From Citrobacter koseri ATCC BAA-895 (GTDB lineage: Bacteria > Pseudomonadota > Gammaproteobacteria > Enterobacterales > Enterobacteriaceae): DNA of 64,000 nt. Within the stretch, counting starts at the first letter, position 1. The number at the start of each line of letters is the position of its first letter. The stretch is taken from NCBI RefSeq assembly GCF_000018045.1, contig NC_009792.1, forward strand, positions 1,922,001-1,986,000, in the 5' to 3' direction. Shown in pieces: positions 1 to 8,302 of this stretch. A program made the position numbers and the translations under genes. Below the pieces are notes generated by a model. That model had not been told where the DNA came from, searched no databases, and was given only the letters and a program-made list of their open reading frames with translations.

Positions 1-1
1 C

Positions 2-130
2 ATGGAATATAAGAATGACTATATTGATTTTCTCACTCGCGGCTTACCAAGTTTTTCAGCTATGGATATGAGGAAAAAAGATAAAACAAAAAACGATCGC
101 GTTATTTATTCGCCAGCATTCATTAACTGA
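2..130 (+). CDS. possible 3' end of an unidentified ORF (left edge)
   Basis: A frame is open from the left edge to a TGA at 128-130 and gives about 42 residues ending in SPAFIN. An ATG falls at position 2, but the frame probably continues beyond the window, so this may be the C-terminus of a longer protein. The piece is Lys/Asp/Tyr-rich and AT-rich, and I do not recognise its family. It points the same way as the ABC importer further right and toward the dehydrogenase at 190-1230. It could equally be a chance open frame. Confidence 0.3.
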   Translation: MEYKNDYIDFLTRGLPSFSAMDMRKKDKTKNDRVIYSPAFIN

Positions 131-189
131 CCATCCTGCCGATCCGTTTAAACAAATAACCAAATATGTCTTTTGGTGCGCAGGCACGC

Positions 190-1230
190 TCAGGTATTTA
201 ATGCTTCCAGGGCGACAAACGCCTGCCAGTTGACGTCATCAATCCAGATGCCCTCTTCCTGGCGCCGGGCATACGCGCGCAATTCCGGTTCTCCGGGGAG
301 CTGCACATCGTGCCCTTCCTGCCCGTTACAAACCCAGTCAACCTGCGCTAACAGCGCCTGTGAGTAACGTTCCTCCGCACCCAACCGCGCGGGGTCAAAT
401 AGAATCGACAGCATATTGTTGATGATTCCGGCACGCGGCGGAATCTGCTGGCTTTCGGTCTCGCCGCCGGTCAGCGCAGCGCCGAGTAAGCTACATATTA
501 GCGACAATCCCGCGCCTTTATGGCCGCCAAAAGGCAGCAAAGCGCCGAGCGGCTCAGTCATTAATACGGCAGGGTCGGTCGTGGGTTGCCCGTTCACATC
601 GACCGCGCATCCTGCCGGGATGGCGCGCCCTTCATTCCAGGCGATGCGCGCTTTATTGCCCGCAATGGCGCTGGTCGCGAAATCAAGGATAACCGGAGGA
701 CGGTTCTGTAGCGGTACGCCCACGCAAAAGGGGTTTGTACCAAGCCTGGCGCGCAGCCCATCGAACGGCAACACGGCCGACGGCGCCGCCACGTTAGCAA
801 AATGGATCGAGACCAGCCCGGCGCTCGCCACCTGCTCAGCCCATGCGCCGATCCGCCCGAGATGGTGGGTATTAGACAAGCCAATTATTGCCACCCCAAA
901 CTGGCGCACACGCTCAATACCCACGCTCATGGCCTGTTCGCCCAACGCCTGGCCGAAGCCATGTCCCCCATCAAAAGAGACAATCGGCCCGGCATCAGAC
1001 AAGGTGGTCAGCGTGGCGCCAGGGTTCAAATCTCCCGCCAGAATGGCCCGAATATAGCGAGGCAACAGGGTCACGCCATGCGAGTCGTGGCCTTTTAATG
1101 AGGATTCGACCAGGTTATCCGCTACTTTTTGCGCGATACCAGATCCCGTACCCACCCGTACCAGATAGCGTTGTAAAAGCGAACGTAAGTGATGATGTGA
1201 AAATAATGGCATGATTCTACTCACGGACAT
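190..1230 (-). CDS. Ldh2-family (malate/L-lactate/sulfolactate type) NAD(P)-dependent oxidoreductase
   Basis: 346 residues, typical for the Ldh2/MDH-2 family that includes YbiC (HcxB), ureidoglycolate dehydrogenase AllD and archaeal sulfolactate dehydrogenase ComC. Family hallmarks are visible: GHDSHGVTLLPRYI near residue 47, the SNTHHLGRIGAWAEQ segment with the conserved His near 120, RLGTNPFCVG near 160, LDFATSAIAGNK, and LPFGGHKGAGLSLI near 233. Such enzymes oxidise 2-hydroxy acids to 2-oxo acids in the cytoplasm using NAD(P). The gene is divergent from an importer at 1455-4164 and shares a 224-base control region with it, which suggests that the imported compound or a product of it is its substrate. 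The family is clear. The substrate is not; malate, lactate, sulfolactate and hydroxyphenyllactate are all possible. Confidence 0.85.
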   Translation of the reverse strand: MSVSRIMPLFSHHHLRSLLQRYLVRVGTGSGIAQKVADNLVESSLKGHDSHGVTLLPRYIRAILAGDLNPGATLTTLSDAGPIVSFDGGHGFGQALGEQAMSVGIERVRQFGVAIIGLSNTHHLGRIGAWAEQVASAGLVSIHFANVAAPSAVLPFDGLRARLGTNPFCVGVPLQNRPPVILDFATSAIAGNKARIAWNEGRAIPAGCAVDVNGQPTTDPAVLMTEPLGALLPFGGHKGAGLSLICSLLGAALTGGETESQQIPPRAGIINNMLSILFDPARLGAEERYSQALLAQVDWVCNGQEGHDVQLPGEPELRAYARRQEEGIWIDDVNWQAFVALEALNT

Positions 1231-1301
1231 TGCCCCTGCAATGGTAAGGGCTATTAAAGAGGTGAGTCCGACTATAGCGAGGATGTATTTGTTACATAAC
1301 C

Positions 1302-1376
1302 ATGAATAATGACTAAGCTTTTCCGCTTATTAACTAACACGCCATGAATATCGTTATTCATTTTCCTGATATTCAT
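1302..1376. promoter_or_regulatory. ATGAATA repeat cluster in the divergent promoter region
   Basis: The control region between the dehydrogenase and importer genes has four copies of ATGAATA: direct at 1302-1308 and 1344-1350, inverted (TATTCAT) at 1355-1361 and 1370-1376. The pair 1344-1350/1355-1361 forms a perfect inverted repeat with a 4-base spacer. This layout resembles the operator of a dimeric regulator controlling both directions. The regulator is not identified. The function is inferred from symmetry and position only. Confidence 0.45.
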
Positions 1377-1454
1377 TGCCATTTAAATCATTTCCTTTCC
1401 CTCTCGCCTCTGCCCATGATTTTTTGCTGAGAAACACCTTTCTGGGGAACAGAT

Positions 1455-2462
1455 ATGAATAAAAGAAACAGGGTATTTGCCTGGACGCTGGCGTTTTCCG
1501 CCCTTGGCGGAGTCAGCCAGTCGGCATTTGCGGAAGGGAACATTAGTATCGCGCAGCAATTTGGCATCGGTTATTTAATTCTTGATGTGGTGCGAGACCA
1601 GCAGCTTATCGAAAAAGAGGGGCAAAAAGAGGGGCTGGATATCAAGGTAGAGTGGCGCACGATTTCAGGCGCAACCGGGATGAATGAAGCGTTGCTCTCT
1701 GGCGCTCTGGACGTTGCGTCAGCAGGAGTTCCCCCGGTACTCACCCTATGGGATCGCACCAAAGGTAAGCAAAATGTGAAAGCGATAGCCTCGCTGGGAT
1801 CGATGCCCAATTATTTATTGAGTAATAACCCGGCGGTAAAAAGCATTAAAGATCTGACCGAAAAAGACCGTATTGCCGTTCCGGCGGCTGGGGTCGGTTT
1901 TCAGTCTCGTACATTACAAATCGAGACGGCGAAATTATATGGCGACCAGGACTTCAAACGCTTCGATAAGATTAGCGTCAGTTTACCGCACCCGGACGCC
2001 AGCGCGGCCTTAATTGCTGGTGGCTCGGAAATTACCACGCATTTTTCCAGCCCGCCGTTTCAGTATCAGGCGCTGGAGCACAGCAACGTGCATAAAGTGC
2101 TCAGTTCCTATGATGTGCTGGGTGGGCAGGCGACATTTAATGTTCTCTATACCACCCAGAAATTCCATGATGAAAATCCAAAAACCTATAAAGCGTTTTA
2201 TCGCGCCCTCAGTGAAGCCGCAAATATCATTAACCGTGACAAAAATGCGGCTGCCGAAACGTATATTCGCGTCGAGAAATCACGGCTGCCCTTACCGCTG
2301 GTACAAAAAATTGTTAACGATCCAGAAATCAGCTTTACGGTTTTCCCTGAGCGTACTGGCGTATATGCCGAAAAACTCCATGAGCTTGGCGTACTGAAAA
2401 ATAAGGCCGACTCCTGGAAAGACTATTTCTTTAACGAAGCATGGGAAAACCCAGGCAGTTAA
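1455..2462 (+). CDS. ABC transporter periplasmic substrate-binding protein, NitT/TauT/SsuA type
   Basis: 335 residues with a Sec signal peptide (KRNR, hydrophobic core, predicted cut after AFA near residue 26). The mature protein looks like the TauA/SsuA/ThiY fold: an early IGYLILDV segment, the ISGATGMNEALLSGALDVASAGVPP motif region that lines the ligand cleft, and a second lobe with TFNVLYTTQKF. The protein would capture a small oxyanion-bearing ligand (sulfonate, taurine, nitrate or pyrimidine class) in the periplasm. A ribosome site GGGGAAC lies 7-8 bases before the ATG. It is the first gene of a three-gene operon with ATPase and permease. Sequence alone does not fix the ligand. Confidence 0.85.
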   Translation: MNKRNRVFAWTLAFSALGGVSQSAFAEGNISIAQQFGIGYLILDVVRDQQLIEKEGQKEGLDIKVEWRTISGATGMNEALLSGALDVASAGVPPVLTLWDRTKGKQNVKAIASLGSMPNYLLSNNPAVKSIKDLTEKDRIAVPAAGVGFQSRTLQIETAKLYGDQDFKRFDKISVSLPHPDASAALIAGGSEITTHFSSPPFQYQALEHSNVHKVLSSYDVLGGQATFNVLYTTQKFHDENPKTYKAFYRALSEAANIINRDKNAAAETYIRVEKSRLPLPLVQKIVNDPEISFTVFPERTGVYAEKLHELGVLKNKADSWKDYFFNEAWENPGS

Positions 2463-2483
2463 ACCGCGACACCGGAGGCTCTG

Positions 2484-3326
2484 ATGGTCACTCAGCAAAT
2501 CGACGGCCCGCTGCTACAGGTCAGCAATGTTGATATTGAATACCGTACCCGTGAACGGCAAGTGCGCGCGACGCATGATGTCAGTTTTGATGTCTGGCCT
2601 GGCGACCGCTTTATTTTGCTTGGGCCGTCAGGCTGCGGGAAATCAAGCCTGTTGAAAGCCACAGGCGGTTTTCTCGCCCCGCGCAGCGGCCACATTTCAC
2701 TTTCGGGAACGCCGGTTAGCGCTCCCGGCCCGGAACGCATGATGGTATTCCAGGAGTTTGACCAACTGCCGCCGTGGAAAACCGTGCTGGAAAACGTCAT
2801 GTTTCCTCTGCTGGCCAGCCGGAAAGCCAGTCGTTCACAAGCAAAAGAGACGGCGCTGCATTTCCTCCACAAAGTCGGGCTGGCAGAATTTGCCGACGCC
2901 ATGCCCCATATGCTCTCCGGCGGGATGAAGCAGCGCGTCGCCATTGCGCGGGCGCTGGCGATGAAACCACGCATCCTGCTGATGGACGAGCCCTTTGCCG
3001 CGCTGGATGCGCTGACCCGACGCACAATGCAGGAAGAACTGCTTGCGCTCTGGGAAGAAGAGCGCTTTACCCTGCTGTTCGTCACCCATTCGATTGAAGA
3101 AGCTCTGGTGGTGGGCAGCCGTATCCTGGTGCTTTCGCCGCATCCAGGGCGCGTCAGGGCGGAGCTTAACTGTCATCAGTTCACGCTTAATGATTTCGGC
3201 AGCGAGGCGTTTCAGCACGCTGCGCGTCATATTCACCATCTGTTATTCCCGACAATCGGGAACAGTCCGTCTCACTCATCCGGCGAGGAGCCAGAGTATG
3301 TCCCAGCCACCGTACATTCGTCCTGA
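2484..3326 (+). CDS. ABC transporter ATPase, TauB/SsuB type
   Basis: 280 residues. It has Walker A LLGPSGCGKSS near residue 51, Q-loop, signature LSGGMKQRVAIARAL near 148, Walker B ILLMDEPFAALDALTRR and the H-loop VTHSIEEAL. It would power import through the permease encoded next. A strong ribosome site GGAGG precedes the ATG, 21 bases after the stop of the binding-protein gene. Its 3' end overlaps the permease gene by 29 bases, indicating translational coupling. A C-terminal tail of about 50 residues follows the ABC core, as in SsuB/TauB relatives. Confidence 0.9.
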   Translation: MVTQQIDGPLLQVSNVDIEYRTRERQVRATHDVSFDVWPGDRFILLGPSGCGKSSLLKATGGFLAPRSGHISLSGTPVSAPGPERMMVFQEFDQLPPWKTVLENVMFPLLASRKASRSQAKETALHFLHKVGLAEFADAMPHMLSGGMKQRVAIARALAMKPRILLMDEPFAALDALTRRTMQEELLALWEEERFTLLFVTHSIEEALVVGSRILVLSPHPGRVRAELNCHQFTLNDFGSEAFQHAARHIHHLLFPTIGNSPSHSSGEEPEYVPATVHSS

Positions 3327-4164
3327 ATTCGAACGCGAATTACCGCCGCTGCGCAATCTGCCGGTAGAAACGCCGCTGCCTTTAAACCAGCGCCTGTGGA
3401 ATCAGACGTGGTTGCGCAAGTGTCTGATTGTCGCCCTGGTGCTGGCGCTATGGGAGATCGCCGCGCGCATCCAGCAAAACGATCTGATGTTGCCCGGAGT
3501 ACTTCAGACGTTGCAGGCGTTTAGCGAAGACATGCGCAATGGCGAACTGCCGGAAAAAATCGTCAACTCACTCAGTACCCTGTTGAAAGGGTATCTGGCA
3601 GGCAGTGCGCTGGCGCTGATTGCCAGCGCGCTGGCCGTGACCACCCAGTTTGGCCGCGATCTGCTCAGCACATTAACCGCGATGCTAAATCCGCTGCCGG
3701 CAATTGCACTGCTGCCGCTGGCTTTGCTGTGGTTTGGTCTGGGGAATGCCAGCCTGATATTTGTGCTGATACATTCAGTGATGTGGCCAATCGCGCTGAA
3801 TACCTGGTCCGGCTTTAGCAGCGTACCGGAAACGCTACGCATGGCGGGGCGCAACTACGGCCTCAGCGGGCCACGCTATGTGATCACGATTCTTATTCCG
3901 GCATCGTTGCCCGCTATCCTGTCCGGGCTCAAGATCGGCTGGGCGTTCGCCTGGCGCACGTTGATTGCCGCCGAACTGGTATTTGGCGCGTCCAGCGGCG
4001 AAGGAGGCCTGGGCTGGTATATCTTCCAGAATCGCAATGAGCTGTTCACCGACCGGGTATTTGCAGGACTGTTAACGGTAATCGCGATTGGCCTGCTGGT
4101 GGAAGGCGTAGTATTCGCCAGTCTGGAAAAGATCACGGTGAAACGCTGGGGGATGCAGCGTTAA
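3298..4164 (+). CDS. ABC transporter permease, TauC/SsuC type
   Basis: 288 residues from the ATG at 3298, chosen because GAGGAG lies 7 bases upstream; the same frame is open further upstream, but that part is a shadow of the ATPase gene. It has a soluble N-terminus of about 40 residues, then about six membrane segments of the BPD_transp_1 fold. The coupling-helix motif MAGRNYGLSGPRYVITILIPASLPAIL contacts the ATPase. This completes an importer of the TauABC/SsuABC class. A stem-loop at 4186-4204 follows the stop. No monooxygenase gene accompanies it, unlike tauD or ssuD. Confidence 0.9.
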   Translation: MSQPPYIRPEFERELPPLRNLPVETPLPLNQRLWNQTWLRKCLIVALVLALWEIAARIQQNDLMLPGVLQTLQAFSEDMRNGELPEKIVNSLSTLLKGYLAGSALALIASALAVTTQFGRDLLSTLTAMLNPLPAIALLPLALLWFGLGNASLIFVLIHSVMWPIALNTWSGFSSVPETLRMAGRNYGLSGPRYVITILIPASLPAILSGLKIGWAFAWRTLIAAELVFGASSGEGGLGWYIFQNRNELFTDRVFAGLLTVIAIGLLVEGVVFASLEKITVKRWGMQR

Positions 4165-4185
4165 CCCCTCCCCCGCGTTCTTTGC

Positions 4186-4204
4186 AGCCGGACGTTGTCC
4201 GGCT
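4186..4204 (+). terminator. stem-loop after the ABC importer operon
   Basis: Perfect 8-bp inverted repeat AGCCGGAC-gtt-GTCCGGCT, 21 bases after the permease stop. No long T run follows, so it may be a processing or weak termination structure between convergent genes. Confidence 0.45.
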
Positions 4205-4219
4205 TAGCGCGAAATGGTC

Positions 4220-5326
4220 TTAGTTCCCTTTTTGCTTTTCACGTAGCCACGGCGTTCTGGCGATCAAGACCTGCTCACACTTTACCGATAGCGGTTTCAT
4301 GAAAGACGACAGCCTTTCGATGCAAATCAGAATCCCAAAATACAGCATCACCGCCTGGGTCGCATTCAGTACCGACATATCGATATTGGCGCTGACAAAT
4401 ATCACCACCACATGCTGCAACAGCATAATAATGTAGGCCCGCGACGCCAGGCTGGATAACCCCTGCCGGAAGCGATCCAGATTAAACAGGGGATGAATCA
4501 GCGGGTATCCCGCCAGCAGAATGAAGAGGAATGCCGCAGCAAACAACAGGCTTGAGGGTTTCAGAGGAAACAGCACTTCCCGAACCGGTAGCTGATCAAT
4601 ATGCGCCACAATCACCCCGGTCACCACCAGCAGCAGGCTGACTGACGCCGCCTGAAGACGGTAGCGCGTGAACCACGGCTGAAAGTGTATGAACAGCATC
4701 CCGAAGGTAAAATCACTTACCCGAACCTGTGCTGACCAGTAAGGGTTCACGATGCTTTTATCATATGCCAGTAGCGTAACGACGACCGCCGCCAGCATCG
4801 TACAGACAGGAAAACGGACAATGGCCCAGTAAATCACCGGAGAAACGGCGTACAGCAGGATAATACAGCCAATAAACCACTCTCCGGTGAAGTACGCGGT
4901 ATTGATGTCGTAGACACCGTGCAGATAATGGTCAAACCCGAGAACGGAAGGCAGCAGCGAGTGAAATGCACGCTTCCCGGCGAGCACGTCAGCCAGCGGA
5001 TTGCCGGGATAGAGGAAAAACACGCTCAGGATGAGGAACAGGATCGCCATTGAGAAATAAGCGATGTTGTAGGGAAGCAGGATCGAATAGACGCGTTTCA
5101 GGTAATACTCCTGCACAGAGTATTTACGCAGCGACAGGTAAGCCAGCGCGCCGGATATCATGAAGAAGAAAGAGACGCCCAGCCGCCCTATTCCTCCGGT
5201 CAGGTATTCGCGCGGGAACGTCAACACGGTACTGGTATCGAACATGTAGCTGTAATGCGAGGTGACAACCAGCAGTACAGCCAGAATGCGGAGAATATCA
5301 AAAAAATAATTACGTGTTGTTTGCAT
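4220..5326 (-). CDS. acyltransferase-3 family membrane protein
   Basis: 368 residues from the ATG at 5326, which has a purine-rich GAAAGAG site; an in-frame ATG 33 bases upstream has no ribosome site. About ten hydrophobic membrane segments are visible. The N-terminus has the acyltransferase-3 signature FFDILRILAVLLVVTSHYSY, including the catalytic-type His, then RLGVSFFFMISGALAYLS. Family members O-acylate (often O-acetylate) sugars of O-antigen, capsule, peptidoglycan or osmoregulated glucans in the inner membrane. The acceptor here is unknown. It lies 60-100 bases downstream of a YrbL-like gene on the same strand and is probably co-transcribed with it. No other glycan genes are adjacent. 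Confidence 0.85.
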   Translation of the reverse strand: MQTTRNYFFDILRILAVLLVVTSHYSYMFDTSTVLTFPREYLTGGIGRLGVSFFFMISGALAYLSLRKYSVQEYYLKRVYSILLPYNIAYFSMAILFLILSVFFLYPGNPLADVLAGKRAFHSLLPSVLGFDHYLHGVYDINTAYFTGEWFIGCIILLYAVSPVIYWAIVRFPVCTMLAAVVVTLLAYDKSIVNPYWSAQVRVSDFTFGMLFIHFQPWFTRYRLQAASVSLLLVVTGVIVAHIDQLPVREVLFPLKPSSLLFAAAFLFILLAGYPLIHPLFNLDRFRQGLSSLASRAYIIMLLQHVVVIFVSANIDMSVLNATQAVMLYFGILICIERLSSFMKPLSVKCEQVLIARTPWLREKQKGN

Positions 5327-5419
5327 ACTCTTTCTTGTTAACAAGCCAGCAGACAACATGACAAAGGTCCGGTTGCATACTGGGAAAATGACCAGGCCTG
5401 TTCAAGGATAACGTGTAGA

Positions 5420-6013
5420 TTACGCTTGCGTGATACTTTGCAGATCCCTCAGCATCCTTCTGAGGCACTTAAGTTTGTTTTTATCCCGTATAACGCTCCA
5501 GAACTTGCTCAGTTGAAAGAGTGTCTTATCTCCAAAGCCGTCAATAACTTTGAAGCGGTACTCCTGACGAGCATCGTCCCAGGCATAAACAATATTTTTG
5601 CAATGCAGCGAGTTGATAATGACGTCTGTATGAATAAACCACGCTAAAAAAGCGTTGAGCTTACTGAATTTCTCCGCGTCCAGTTCGTTGTGCTTTGCAA
5701 GGTCATACAATGTTCTGGCAATGTTGCCCTGTTGGTCATGCTCTTTGACGATAACCTGCCCAATCCCTTTATCTGTCTCCACTAGCCCTTCAATTTTCTG
5801 GATGAAGAGCGAGTCAGTTTCGTCGCGCGGCTTGCACTCTTTGACGTCCCGATAGACTTCACGAAGCTTACTTTTATATTTGGGAATGCTCGGGATGACG
5901 ACTTTGATCAGTAGTTGATGATTGTGCGGATGCTGAAAGACGTAACGATCGTTCCCTCTGGCCAGTAAATCATTTTCGGTCAAGGTAAGCTTTTTCATAC
6001 AGTGTTGACTCAT
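5420..6013 (-). CDS. YrbL-like protein (PhoP-network YrbL family, kinase-like fold)
   Basis: 197 residues. It resembles E. coli/Salmonella YrbL: an N-terminal ARGNDRYVFQHPHNHQLLIKV segment, then a REVYRDVKE region, and a C-terminal FKVIDGFGDKTLF motif in the place of a kinase-like DFG. YrbL proteins look like reduced protein-kinase or lipopolysaccharide-kinase folds of uncertain activity, and yrbL itself is PhoP/PmrA activated. The start is uncertain, since a second ATG six codons in (MKKLTLTEND) is equally plausible and neither has a good ribosome site. It is probably the first gene of a pair with the acyltransferase, which points to envelope modification. This is not the yrbL locus, which in E. 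coli lies near npr, so it is a paralogue or an acquired copy. Confidence 0.75.
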   Translation of the reverse strand: MSQHCMKKLTLTENDLLARGNDRYVFQHPHNHQLLIKVVIPSIPKYKSKLREVYRDVKECKPRDETDSLFIQKIEGLVETDKGIGQVIVKEHDQQGNIARTLYDLAKHNELDAEKFSKLNAFLAWFIHTDVIINSLHCKNIVYAWDDARQEYRFKVIDGFGDKTLFQLSKFWSVIRDKNKLKCLRRMLRDLQSITQA

Positions 6014-6131
6014 AAAAGAAAAAAACAGACTGGCCCATGCAAACGAAGAGATGGCGTTACGTCATATCCTGGTTACAGCCGAGACAGTTTAATGTTAATA
6101 ACCTAAACGGCAGGTCAATGAGTCATGAAGT

Positions 6132-6154
6132 CGGCGGACGGTTCACGTCCGCCG
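6132..6154 (-). terminator. stem-loop downstream of the copper receptor gene
   Basis: Nine-bp GC-rich stem (CGGCGGACG ... CGTCCGCCG, 5-base loop) directly after the receptor stop on the minus strand. No clear T run follows, so termination may be inefficient. Confidence 0.5.
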
Positions 6155-6162
6155 GAAGGCTA

Positions 6163-8217
6163 TCAAAACGTCACGTTCACTTTTCCCCAGAATGTTCTTC
6201 CCGGTTCATTCACTGACGTATTCGCGGAGTAACCAAAGCTGCTGTTACCGGCAAGGTTCAGATGTTCGCTGTAGGCTTTATCAAACAGGTTATCAACGCC
6301 CGCGCTGAGTTTCACAGACTTGTTCAGCCGGTAGGCCGCATTCGCGGAGAAGATGGCGAACCCCGCGCTGCTATCAAAATCTTTACCCACGACGTTCCCT
6401 TCGTTAATCGCGACGCGATGCTGGCTGCTGACCAGACGCAGCAGACCGGTGCTGCTCCAGTCGCCGCGTTCCCATGTCAGACCCAGGCGCGCTTCAAGCG
6501 GCGGTATCTGCGGCAATGGCTGATGGTCGTCGGTATTTCGCCCCCAGGAATAAGCAAGGCTGGCATCGGTTTTCCATGTTTCGGTCAATTGATAGCCGAT
6601 GCCCGCTTCTCCCCCCATGATGGTCGCATTGACGTTATCAACCTGACTTATACGGGGATGATGAGGGTCGTAACGGAACAGAATAAAATCATTAACCCGG
6701 CCAATATAGGCAGAAACCCAGCCGTTAAGACGCTTACCGGTATACTGCGCGCCAATATCAAGCTGAGTCGTCTTTTCCGTTTTGACGTTATCGAAAACAT
6801 CTGCCGACCCGCCAGGGCCATAAGTGGGAGAAAAAAGCTCCCAGTAGTCGGGGAAACGCTCGGTATAGCCGATCCCCGCGTAAAACATCACGGGCATCTC
6901 CGCCAGATTATGCTCAACGCGCACAAACCCGGCCGGTAGTAGATCCGTGCGCTGCGAGGAGCCGGTGTCAGTGAAATTGTCCACCAGCACGCGATCAAGA
7001 CGCGCGCCGCCTGTCACTTTGCTTTGCTCCGTCGCAAGCCAGGTCAATTCACTGAATAAACCATAGTCGTGAAAACGGGCGTCTTTGTCCCAGCGGTCAT
7101 CGTCTTTACTGCGATGCGTGCTCAGTTGCGTATCAACGCCGCTGCGTAACTCATAGTCTGACCACAACCACGTTCCCATCATCCGTCCGCCAACGGTACG
7201 GCGATCCAGCTGCATTGCCATTGGCATACTCATCGAATGCATGGCAGAACCGTGTTCCATTGCCGAACCCATCGCCGAACCCATGCTTCCTGACATATTC
7301 ATGCCGGGAGCGCGCAGCGAATAGTTATCCATAACGTGATTCGCATAGTTGTAGTAGATATTCGCTTCTAACTTATCAAATACCTCGCCGATGCCGGATT
7401 TCTCAAACCGCATCCCCAGGCTTTCACGCCTGAAGCGGGAGCCGTCCATACTGCGCCCGGCATAGCGGGCTTCACCGTCGCCTTTACCCGCCGTCATTTC
7501 CAGCAGCGTGTCTTTGTCTGGCGTCCAGCCCAGCGCCATATCGCCGTTCCATTTATCCCATTTCGACGGCACGCGGTCGCCATTGCCATCTTTGTAGTCA
7601 CCCGCCCGGGATTTGTTGCCGATAAGCCGCAAATAGCCGTCCTCACTTCCCAGACTGATGTCCGCATTTTCATCCCAGCGGTTATTCGAGGCGGCAAGGA
7701 CGCTGGCCGTTCCCTGAATACCGGGTTTATCAAAACGCGGCTGTTCCCGGTCAAAGCGGAGGGTTCCCGCAGAGTTACCCGGCCCCCAGAGCACGGTTTC
7801 CGGCCCCTTTATCAGGGTCAGCACATCAAAACTTTCCGGGGAGATATAAGAACTCGGCGCATCCATACGTGCCGGGCAGGCTCCCGGCATTTCGCCGTTA
7901 TCGGTCAAAATTCGCAGACGAGAGCCAAACATCCCGCGAAAGACCGGATCGCCGTTTGTCCCGCCATTGCGAATTTGCGAGAACCCAGGGATCGTTTTCA
8001 GATAATCAGAGCCATCGCTGGCGGGAACGGGCTGACGAGGCGTTTTTGGCGACGTGACGATTTCCAGCGGAGAAGCGACCGGCGCGGTCACAATCATTAC
8101 CGAATCATCCGCCATTTTTGCATGATCGTGCTGTTCGCTTGCCCACGCCGCCTTTGCGGTCAGCGCGATCAGAACCAGAGAGGCCAGAGGAGTAAGCCCG
8201 AAGTATTGCCGTTTCAT
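6163..8217 (-). CDS. TonB-dependent copper receptor (OprC-like)
   Basis: 684 residues with a signal peptide (cut near AWA, residue 26), a His-rich mature start and a TonB-box-like SVMIVTAP. A plug domain (SDYLKTIPGFSQIRNGG, ILTDNGEMPGACPARMD, LIKGPETVLWGPG) is followed by a 22-strand-type barrel ending in a C-terminal Phe. The plug cysteine and the Met/His-rich character match the copper-receptor family that takes copper through the outer membrane with TonB energy. Residues about 305-336 form a loop with ten Met and two His in 30 positions, a likely Cu(I)-binding feature. SD AAGGA precedes the ATG. It lies downstream of a DUF2946 gene and probably shares its transcript. Confidence 0.9.
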   Translation of the reverse strand: MKRQYFGLTPLASLVLIALTAKAAWASEQHDHAKMADDSVMIVTAPVASPLEIVTSPKTPRQPVPASDGSDYLKTIPGFSQIRNGGTNGDPVFRGMFGSRLRILTDNGEMPGACPARMDAPSSYISPESFDVLTLIKGPETVLWGPGNSAGTLRFDREQPRFDKPGIQGTASVLAASNNRWDENADISLGSEDGYLRLIGNKSRAGDYKDGNGDRVPSKWDKWNGDMALGWTPDKDTLLEMTAGKGDGEARYAGRSMDGSRFRRESLGMRFEKSGIGEVFDKLEANIYYNYANHVMDNYSLRAPGMNMSGSMGSAMGSAMEHGSAMHSMSMPMAMQLDRRTVGGRMMGTWLWSDYELRSGVDTQLSTHRSKDDDRWDKDARFHDYGLFSELTWLATEQSKVTGGARLDRVLVDNFTDTGSSQRTDLLPAGFVRVEHNLAEMPVMFYAGIGYTERFPDYWELFSPTYGPGGSADVFDNVKTEKTTQLDIGAQYTGKRLNGWVSAYIGRVNDFILFRYDPHHPRISQVDNVNATIMGGEAGIGYQLTETWKTDASLAYSWGRNTDDHQPLPQIPPLEARLGLTWERGDWSSTGLLRLVSSQHRVAINEGNVVGKDFDSSAGFAIFSANAAYRLNKSVKLSAGVDNLFDKAYSEHLNLAGNSSFGYSANTSVNEPGRTFWGKVNVTF

Positions 8218-8302
8218 AACATTCCTTACTGTTTTTCAGGCGCAACGACGCATTGCCCGTCAAAAGGGCAAAACGCTACGCAATGTCTGTTTTTTTTATT
8301 GT

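Noticed and set aside
6075..6110. PhoP box upstream of the YrbL-like gene
   Set aside because: Only one GTTTA half-site is present; the second half at the required 11-base spacing does not match.
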